Assembly (NCBI GenBank): GCA_025869455.1
Contig: JAOZVT010001102.1
Coordinates: forward strand, 1 to 30,639
Length of the DNA stretch: 30,639 bases
Reading direction: 5' to 3'
Source: Prosthecobacter sp.
GTDB taxonomy: Bacteria > Verrucomicrobiota > Verrucomicrobiia > Verrucomicrobiales > Verrucomicrobiaceae
Positions 30,586 through 30,639 of the stretch are shown one piece after another. Within the stretch, counting starts at the first letter, position 1. Each line of letters begins with the position of its first letter. The notes under the pieces are model-generated. The model made no database searches. It was not told the DNA's origin and worked only from the letters and a program-made list of their open reading frames with translations. The translations under genes were made by a program, and so were the position numbers.

Positions 30586-30639
30586 TTACTTAGCCTTGAA
30601 CGTACCCTTCAAGAAGGGCTCGCCATAGACATTGTCATA
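30586..30639 (-). CDS. urtA: Probable urea ABC transporter substrate-binding protein UrtA, C-terminal fragment
   Basis: Only the last 17 codons and TAA stop are inside the window: YDNVYGEPFLKGTFKAK, ending at 30586. The identity rests on position, directly upstream of urtBCDE with an intervening terminator as is usual for binding-protein genes. The short C-terminal peptide GTFKAK is compatible with UrtA, but too short to prove it. Confidence 0.6.
   Translation of the reverse strand, partial: YDNVYGEPFLKGTFKAK

Noticed and set aside
1..30639. Transposases, phage integrases, attachment-site repeats or tRNA genes that could explain island insertion
   Set aside because: None seen at the island edges (5305-5467 and 25105-25135) or elsewhere, so the mode of insertion is unknown.

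Overview
The window looks like a chromosomal nitrogen-scavenging region of a Gram-negative bacterium. Verrucomicrobiota is my best guess, from overall protein character, mid-range GC and frequent lack of clear Shine-Dalgarno sequences, but no marker gene is present to prove it. No rRNA, tRNA, CRISPR array, insertion sequence or phage gene was seen.

Three blocks are visible. (1) Left, minus strand (173-5304): urease genes in the order ureB-ureC-[toxin/antitoxin pair]-ureE-ureF-ureG-ureD, nearly all overlapping by 4-11 bases. The first 26 codons of a probable bifunctional aldolase/short-chain dehydrogenase lie beyond them at the window edge. (2) Right, minus strand (25115-30639): the end of a probable urtA, then urtB-urtC-urtD-urtE (urea ABC importer), a HupE/UreJ-type nickel permease and ureA. 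(3) Between them, entirely on the plus strand (5468-25125): a 20-kb island sitting exactly between ureA and ureB, so the urease operon appears split by it.

The island has three runs of tightly packed genes. The first (5468-13067) encodes a nitrate/taurine-type ABC importer of the family associated with urea carboxylase, a creatininase-family amidohydrolase, and two GlnT-type glutamine-synthetase-like ligases flanking an AhpD-like protein. The second (13336-17817) encodes a Rieske oxygenase, a short-chain dehydrogenase, a formylglycine-generating-enzyme-fold protein without the usual cysteines, a PuuE-like polysaccharide-deacetylase-fold hydrolase and a xylose-isomerase-like TIM barrel. The third (17878-25125) encodes a NikR-like regulator, the two DUF1989 proteins UAAP1 and UAAP2 (homologues of carboxyguanidine deiminase), a biotin-dependent urea/guanidine carboxylase and allophanate hydrolase.

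From known families, the third run should carboxylate guanidine (or urea), deiminate carboxyguanidine to allophanate and hydrolyse that to ammonia and CO2. The first two runs are plausibly upstream steps that import and break down a larger, perhaps N-alkylated, guanidino, ureido or amide compound; that substrate is inference. The NikR-like regulator keeps only two of the four high-affinity nickel ligands of E. coli NikR. An 11-base motif at its own promoter recurs upstream of the divergent ureB/ABC importer promoter and, with two changes, before the Rieske gene, suggesting one regulator controls all runs and possibly ureBC.
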